Shown: positions 59,528 to 64,000 of the stretch, piece after piece
Layout of the letters: each line of letters starts with the position of its first letter
How positions within the stretch are numbered: the first letter of the stretch is position 1
Assembly (NCBI RefSeq): GCF_002086695.1
Contig: NZ_MVIH01000009.1
Location: 124,001 to 188,000 of the forward strand
DNA from: Mycolicibacterium rhodesiae
GTDB taxonomy: Bacteria; Actinomycetota; Actinomycetes; Mycobacteriales; Mycobacteriaceae
Direction: 5' to 3'
Length of the DNA: 64,000 nucleotides
Position numbers and translations under genes: made by a program
The notes under the pieces: model-generated
Seen by the model: the letters and a program-made list of their open reading frames with translations, nothing else
Told to the model about the DNA's origin: nothing
The model's database searches: none

Positions 59528-61090
59528 ATGACACCGTCCGCAACTGAGCCCCGCGCAGGCGCACCCGTGCGCGACCGGCTGCTGGCACTGCTATTGCGGC
59601 CGACTCCTCCCCCGACGCGGTGGGGAGTGCTCACCGCCATCGCGTTCATCGCCGCCGAGACGCTGATCGTGCACGTCCTCAAGCAGGTCGCCCCTGACGA
59701 CGCATTCGGGGCGATCTTCCTGCTCGGGGTGCTGGTGGTCTCAGCAGGATGGGGCTTCCGCCTGGCACTGGCAACGTCGGTGGCCAGCGCCATGGCCTAC
59801 GTGTGGTTTCACGTCAACGAGGGCAGCGGCAGCCTGGTGCCCGCGGTGGTGGTGTTCCTGACGCTGGCGCTGCTGACCAATCTCCTGGTCGGTCAGGCCA
59901 GGCTTCGCGCGGCCGAGGCCATGCAACGCCGGATCGAAGCAGATGTGGCGGCTGAGCTGGCCAGCGTATTGGCCGGACAGCAGGCCGCTTTGCGGCGGGT
60001 TGCGACGCTGGTGGCACGCGGGGCGGTCCTGGAGGAGTTGTATCCGGTGGCCGTCGCCGAATTGGCGCGTGGATTGGGTGTTCAACATGTCAATCTGCTC
60101 AGGTTCGCCGGCGATGGATGCATCCCCGTCGCCACGTACGACGTGAACCCTGCCCGCATGTTGGCAGTCGGCGAGTTCGTCGCGTTGGAGGGCGACTCGG
60201 TGGCCGGCACCGTCCGACGCACAGCCCAGCCGTCGCGCATCGATGACTACCGCAACGCTCATGGTTCGACCGCGTCCCGCCTGCGAGACCTCGGGTTGCG
60301 TTGCGGGGTCGGGGCCCCGATCATCGTGGACGGCGTGGTGTGGGGCGCGATGGTCGTCGACTGCGACACCGAACAGCCACTGCCCGGACGTACCGAGGAC
60401 CGGGTCGCGGACTTCGCGGACCTGGTTGCCACCGCGGTCGCCAACGCCGAGACCCGCGCCGAACTGCAGGCATCGCGAGCCCGCATCGTCACCGCCGCCG
60501 ATCAGGCACGCCGCAGGTTCGAACGAGACCTGCACGACGGCGCGCAGCAGCGCATCGTGTCGCTGGGACTGGAGCTGCGTGCCCTGGAAGCGTCCGCACC
60601 CGATGAGCCAGCCGAGTTGCGCGAACAGCTCGGTGCCATCATCGACGGACTGGGCCACCTCCACACCGATCTCCAGGAGTTGTCCCGCGGAATCCATCCG
60701 GCGATCCTCTCGAGGGGCGGACTCGGTCCAGCGATCAAGACTCTGGCCCGGCGATCCCCGGTCCCTGTCACCTTGGACGTCGAGGTCGACCGCAGGCTGG
60801 GAGAGTCGGTGGAAGTGGCCGCCTACTACGTGGTTGCGGAGGCGCTGACCAATGCCGCCAAGTATGCGCAGGCCGCCGAGGTCACTGTGTGGGCACGAGT
60901 CACCGACGCCGACTTGGCGTTGCGCATCGCCGACGACGGTATCGGAGGTGCCGGTGCGGGCGGCGGATCCGGATTGATCGGACTGAAGGACCGCGTCGAA
61001 GCGCTGTCCGGACATCTCGGTCTAGTCAGCGAAAGCGGAGCCGGTACGACGATCAGTGTGACGATCCCGCTGACCGCACCTGGGGGCTAG
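59528..61090 (+). CDS. Membrane sensor histidine kinase with GAF domain
   Basis: A 520-residue kinase. Four helices at about 34-115 are of the KdpD/DUF4118 type (GVLTAIAFIAAETLIVHVL, AIFLLGVLVVSAGWGFRLALATS). A GAF domain follows at about 155-300 (VLEELYPVAVAELARGLGVQHVNLLRF). Next is a HisKA_3 dimer helix with the phospho-His in RRRFERDLHDGAQQRIVSLGLELR (near 335), and a HATPase with AEALTNAAKYAQAAEVTV and GLIGLKDRVEALSGHL. This is the NarX/LiaS type that pairs with LuxR regulators such as the one at 58374. The signal is not known. Confidence 0.9.
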   Translation: MTPSATEPRAGAPVRDRLLALLLRPTPPPTRWGVLTAIAFIAAETLIVHVLKQVAPDDAFGAIFLLGVLVVSAGWGFRLALATSVASAMAYVWFHVNEGSGSLVPAVVVFLTLALLTNLLVGQARLRAAEAMQRRIEADVAAELASVLAGQQAALRRVATLVARGAVLEELYPVAVAELARGLGVQHVNLLRFAGDGCIPVATYDVNPARMLAVGEFVALEGDSVAGTVRRTAQPSRIDDYRNAHGSTASRLRDLGLRCGVGAPIIVDGVVWGAMVVDCDTEQPLPGRTEDRVADFADLVATAVANAETRAELQASRARIVTAADQARRRFERDLHDGAQQRIVSLGLELRALEASAPDEPAELREQLGAIIDGLGHLHTDLQELSRGIHPAILSRGGLGPAIKTLARRSPVPVTLDVEVDRRLGESVEVAAYYVVAEALTNAAKYAQAAEVTVWARVTDADLALRIADDGIGGAGAGGGSGLIGLKDRVEALSGHLGLVSESGAGTTISVTIPLTAPGG

Positions 61091-61100
61091 CCCTACCTCC

Positions 61101-61149
61101 AAGTGTGCAGCTAGCGCTCTGGTCCGAGGCGTTGGGGCCGAGCACACTT
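61101..61149. promoter_or_regulatory. Spaced inverted repeat upstream of oxc
   Basis: AAGTGTGC (61101-61108) and GCACACTT (61142-61149) are perfect complements 33 bases apart. GCTAGCG (61110-61116) lies between. They fill the 64-bp gap between the kinase stop and the oxc ATG, so they may be operator half-sites. Could also be chance. Confidence 0.35.
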
Positions 61150-61154
61150 CAACC

Positions 61155-62867
61155 ATGACTTCGCCTGACATCAACGGCCCGCTGACCGACGGGTTCCACC
61201 TCGTGGTCGAGGCGCTCAAACTCAACGACGTCGCCACCATCTATGGGGTGGTCGGTATCCCGATCACCGATCTTGCCCGGCTGGCCCAGGCATCTGGGAT
61301 CCGCTACATCGGGTTCCGGCACGAGTCGGATGCGGGTCACGCCGCGGCCGCCGCCGGCTTTCTGACCGGTAAACCCGGTGTCTGCCTGACTGTTTCAGGC
61401 CCTGGTTTCCTCAACGGGATGGTCGCACTGGCCAACGCCACGGTGAACTGCTTCCCGATGGTGCACATCGCCGGCTCCAGCACACGCGCGATCGTCGACC
61501 TGCAGCGCGGTGACTACGAAGAGCTCGACCAGATGGCGATCGCCAAACCCCTTGCCAAGGCCAGCTTCCGCGTCGACCGGGTCGAGGACATCGGCCGCGG
61601 CATCGCCCGGGCGTTCCGTACGGCGGTGTCCGGCAGACCAGGCGGGGTGTATCTCGACATCCCCGCCGAGGTGCTGGCCCAAACCATGGATGCATCCGCG
61701 GGCGCAGCGAGCCTGTGGAAAGTCACCGATCCGGCTCCCAGCCAGTCTCCCTCGCACCACTCAGTGTTGCGGGCACTGGAGTTACTGGCAGGTGCGCAAC
61801 GCCCGCTGATCGTGCTGGGCAAGGGCGCGGCGTACGCACGGGCCGACAAGCAGATCCGCGCCTTCGTCGAGACCACCGGTATCCCGTTCCTGCCGATGTC
61901 GATGGCCAAGGGACTGATACCCGATGACCACCAGCTGTCCGCGGCGGCCGCTCGCTCCCTGGCGATGGCGAAGGCTGATGTCGTGCTGCTGGCCGGGGCG
62001 CGGTTGAACTGGCTGCTTCAGCACGGTGAGGCCCCGCATTGGGCGGCAGATGCGAAATTCATCCAGATCGACATCGATCCAACCGAATTCGACAGCAATC
62101 AACCCACGACCATCCCCTTGGCCGGCGACATCAAATCAGTCGTCACAGCGTTGAACGCAGGGCTGCCACGTCATCCGGTGCTATGCCCGCACCGATGGCA
62201 GGCCGAGCTGACCGAACGGCGCGAGCACAACGCTGCTGGGATGGCCCACCGGCTGGCCGAGGATCCGCGGCCGATGCGCTTCTACAACGCGTTGCGTCCG
62301 ATTCGTGATTTCGTTCGCGACCATCCGCAGGTGTATCTGGTCAACGAGGGCGCCAACACCCTGGACATGACTCGCAATATCGTGGACATGCGGGTTCCGC
62401 GACACCGACTGGATTGTGGCACTTGGGGAATCATGGGCATCGGGATGGGTTATGCCGTCGCCGCAGCCGTCGAGACCGGCCAGCCTGTCATCGCGGTCGA
62501 GGGTGACAGCGCATTCGGGTTCAGCGGCATGGAGATAGAGACCATCTGCCGTTACGGCCTTCCCGTGACCGTCGTCGTCCTCAACAACGGCGGGATCTAC
62601 CGAGGCGACGGAGTAGACCCCTACGGCACCGACCCCGAGCCAACGGTGCTGGCGCCGCGGGCACATCACGAACGACTCATCGAAGCATTCGGTGGGACGG
62701 GGTACCACGTCGACACCCCGGACGCCCTGTCAAGTGCCTTGGCGGACGCGGTCGCCTCCGGCCGGCCGGCACTCATCGATTGTGAACTGGATCCGTCGGC
62801 CGGGACAGAAAGCGGCCACCTGACCAACCTCAACCCCCGCAGCGCATTACAGCCAAACCAGGCTTAG
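61155..62867 (+). CDS. oxc: Oxalyl-CoA decarboxylase
   Basis: A 570-residue thiamine diphosphate enzyme converting oxalyl-CoA to formyl-CoA and CO2. YIGFRHESDAGHAAAAAGFLTGKPGVCLTVSGPGFLNGM in the first domain holds the cofactor-activating Glu. The ThDP/Mg motif is IAVEGDSAFGFSGMEIETICRYGLPVTVVVLNNGGIYRGD. Length and motifs match bacterial OXC closely. The CoA-transferase frc follows 14 bp downstream. Together they degrade oxalate to formate, and the pair is often used for acid tolerance or carbon and energy supply. Frame start ATG 61155. Confidence 0.94.
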   Translation: MTSPDINGPLTDGFHLVVEALKLNDVATIYGVVGIPITDLARLAQASGIRYIGFRHESDAGHAAAAAGFLTGKPGVCLTVSGPGFLNGMVALANATVNCFPMVHIAGSSTRAIVDLQRGDYEELDQMAIAKPLAKASFRVDRVEDIGRGIARAFRTAVSGRPGGVYLDIPAEVLAQTMDASAGAASLWKVTDPAPSQSPSHHSVLRALELLAGAQRPLIVLGKGAAYARADKQIRAFVETTGIPFLPMSMAKGLIPDDHQLSAAAARSLAMAKADVVLLAGARLNWLLQHGEAPHWAADAKFIQIDIDPTEFDSNQPTTIPLAGDIKSVVTALNAGLPRHPVLCPHRWQAELTERREHNAAGMAHRLAEDPRPMRFYNALRPIRDFVRDHPQVYLVNEGANTLDMTRNIVDMRVPRHRLDCGTWGIMGIGMGYAVAAAVETGQPVIAVEGDSAFGFSGMEIETICRYGLPVTVVVLNNGGIYRGDGVDPYGTDPEPTVLAPRAHHERLIEAFGGTGYHVDTPDALSSALADAVASGRPALIDCELDPSAGTESGHLTNLNPRSALQPNQA

Positions 62868-62881
62868 CGAAAGGAACACCG

Positions 62882-64000
62882 ATGACTGCCCAAGCGCCAC
62901 AACCCCTGTCCGGCGTCAAGGTGATCGACTTCACCGGCGTTCAGGCCGGGCCTGCCTGCACTCAGATGATGGCCTGGTTCGGTGCGGACGTGCTGAAGGT
63001 CGAACGCCTCGACGGCGGCGACGTCACCCGTCACCAATTGCGCGACATCCCCAACCACGACGCCCTCTACTTCACCATGCTCAACAGCAACAAGCGCTCG
63101 TTGGCCATCAACACCAAGACCCCAGAGGGGCTGGCGGTGATGGAGAAGCTGATCGGCGAGGCCGACGTGCTGGTGGAGAATTTCGCGCCAGGGGCACTCG
63201 ATCGGATGGGGTTGTCCTGGGAGCACATTCACGAACTGAATCCGAGGCTGATCTTCGGTTCGGTGAAGGGCTTCAACGAGCAGTCACCGTGGAAGGACCT
63301 GAAGGTTTACGAGAACGTGGCGCAAGCCGCCGGTGGTGCCCTGTCCACCACCGGGTTCTGGGACGGTCCACCCACCGTCAGTTCGGCCGCGCTCGGGGAC
63401 AGCAATACGGGTATGCACCTGCTGATCGGAATTCTCACCGCGCTGCTGGCGCGGGAGAAGACCGGTATGGGGCAGAAGGTTTCGGTGTCCATGCAGGATG
63501 CGGTGCTCAACCTGTGCCGGGTGAAGCTGCGTGATCAGGAACGGCTGGAGGCGGTCGGCTACCTGGAGGAGTACCCGCAGTATCCCGACACGCCCTTCGG
63601 CGACACGGTGCCGCGCGGTGGTAACGCCGGCGGCGGTGGACAGCCGGGCTGGGTCCTCAAATGCAAAGGCTGGCAGGACGATCCCAACGCCTACATCTAC
63701 TTCACCATCCAGGAACAGAACTGGGAGAAGACCTGCGAGGCGCTCGGCAAGACGGAATGGGTCGACGACCCCGCCTACCGCACGGCCGAGGCACGTCAGC
63801 CGCACCTTTTCGGCATCTTCGCCGATATCGAGAAGTGGCTTGCCGACAAGACCAAGTACGAGGCCGTCGACATCTTGCGCAAGTACGACGTGCCGTGCGC
63901 ACCGGTGCTCAGCATGAAGGAGATCGCCCACGACCCCGCCCTGCGGGCCAGTGGCACGATCGTCGAGGTGCAGCAGGATGGTCGCGGCACCTTCCTCACC
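62882..64000 (+). CDS. frc: Formyl-CoA:oxalate CoA-transferase (partial)
   Basis: 373 codons are visible and the gene continues past the window end; full-length enzymes have about 425-430 residues. Class III CoA-transferase: LSGVKVIDFTGVQAGPACTQMMAWFGADVLKVE, FTMLNSNKRSLAINTKTPEG, VLVENFAPGALDRMG, and catalytic Asp in AALGDSNTGMHLLIG (near residue 169). The GGNAGGGGQPGW loop is the mobile glycine loop of Frc. It moves CoA from formyl-CoA to oxalate, making the substrate of the neighbouring decarboxylase. ATG 62882 follows AAAGGAA. Confidence 0.94.
   Translation, partial: MTAQAPQPLSGVKVIDFTGVQAGPACTQMMAWFGADVLKVERLDGGDVTRHQLRDIPNHDALYFTMLNSNKRSLAINTKTPEGLAVMEKLIGEADVLVENFAPGALDRMGLSWEHIHELNPRLIFGSVKGFNEQSPWKDLKVYENVAQAAGGALSTTGFWDGPPTVSSAALGDSNTGMHLLIGILTALLAREKTGMGQKVSVSMQDAVLNLCRVKLRDQERLEAVGYLEEYPQYPDTPFGDTVPRGGNAGGGGQPGWVLKCKGWQDDPNAYIYFTIQEQNWEKTCEALGKTEWVDDPAYRTAEARQPHLFGIFADIEKWLADKTKYEAVDILRKYDVPCAPVLSMKEIAHDPALRASGTIVEVQQDGRGTFLT

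Overview
The window is high-GC actinobacterial DNA from a mycobacterium, most likely a fast-growing Mycolicibacterium-type species. Its backbone follows the gene order of Mycobacterium tuberculosis Rv3706c to Rv3724: DUF4185 protein, asd-ask, leuA, dnaQ-like exonuclease, murT-gatD, recR-ybaB, the Rv3717 amidase, Rv3718c to Rv3720, dnaX, Rv3722c, SRP RNA, tRNA-Ser, lucA and a cutinase. It picks up again at Rv3730c/Rv3731 (polD-like primase and ligC). GTG and TTG starts, likely leaderless promoters, many secreted Ala/Ser/Thr-rich proteins, IrtAB and an IdeR box all fit this assignment. No rRNA, CRISPR array, integrase or transposase was seen.

Layout. 1-5.4 kb: lysine/threonine precursor genes (asd, ask with an internal beta-subunit start) and small envelope genes. 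5.5-13 kb: an accessory operon of an Amt transporter, a type III glutamine synthetase-like ligase, three glutamate-synthase-like subunits, an FAD amine oxidoreductase and an XRE-cupin regulator. It reads best as an N-methylglutamate-type amine-assimilation module. 13.8-16 kb: leuA behind a leucine-codon leader peptide and hairpin. 16.6-24 kb: a GGDEF-EAL protein, exonuclease, murT-gatD, an AbiEi/DUF559-like gene bounded by 55-bp near-palindromic repeats, and a stand-alone EAL protein. 24-33 kb: recR, ybaB, cell-wall amidase, a lipid-modifying oxidoreductase/methyltransferase pair, dnaX, aspartate aminotransferase, 4.5S RNA and tRNA-Ser(GGA).

33-41 kb: lucA, a DapB-like dehydrogenase, an intact cutinase, a large secreted alpha/beta hydrolase and a PecA-like aspartic protease that lacks a PE domain. 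41-43 kb: a PASTA lipoprotein, PolD and LigC. 43.1-44.2 kb: a DUF302 protein, a CsoR-family repressor without the copper-binding His, three TACCC-N4-GGGTA-type sites and a 45-residue Cys-rich peptide. 44.2-49.5 kb: bacterioferritin diverging from IdeR-box-controlled irtAB. 49.5-54.5 kb: a phage-like small protein, gluQ, a polar amino-acid ABC transporter with a fused binding protein and permease, and a flavin amine oxidase. 54.5-64 kb: a secreted DUF1214-like protein, two short-chain dehydrogenases, a NarL-type two-component system with an extra lone receiver, and the oxalate pathway genes oxc and frc (frc cut by the window end).

How the parts connect: iron import (IrtAB) and storage (BfrA) share one intergenic region. 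The 5.5-13 kb operon would import and assimilate ammonium or methylammonium through gamma-glutamyl and N-methylglutamate intermediates. The two-component genes lie directly upstream of the oxalate genes, and all three promoters carry a GCTAGCG word, so they may form one regulon. That link is an inference.
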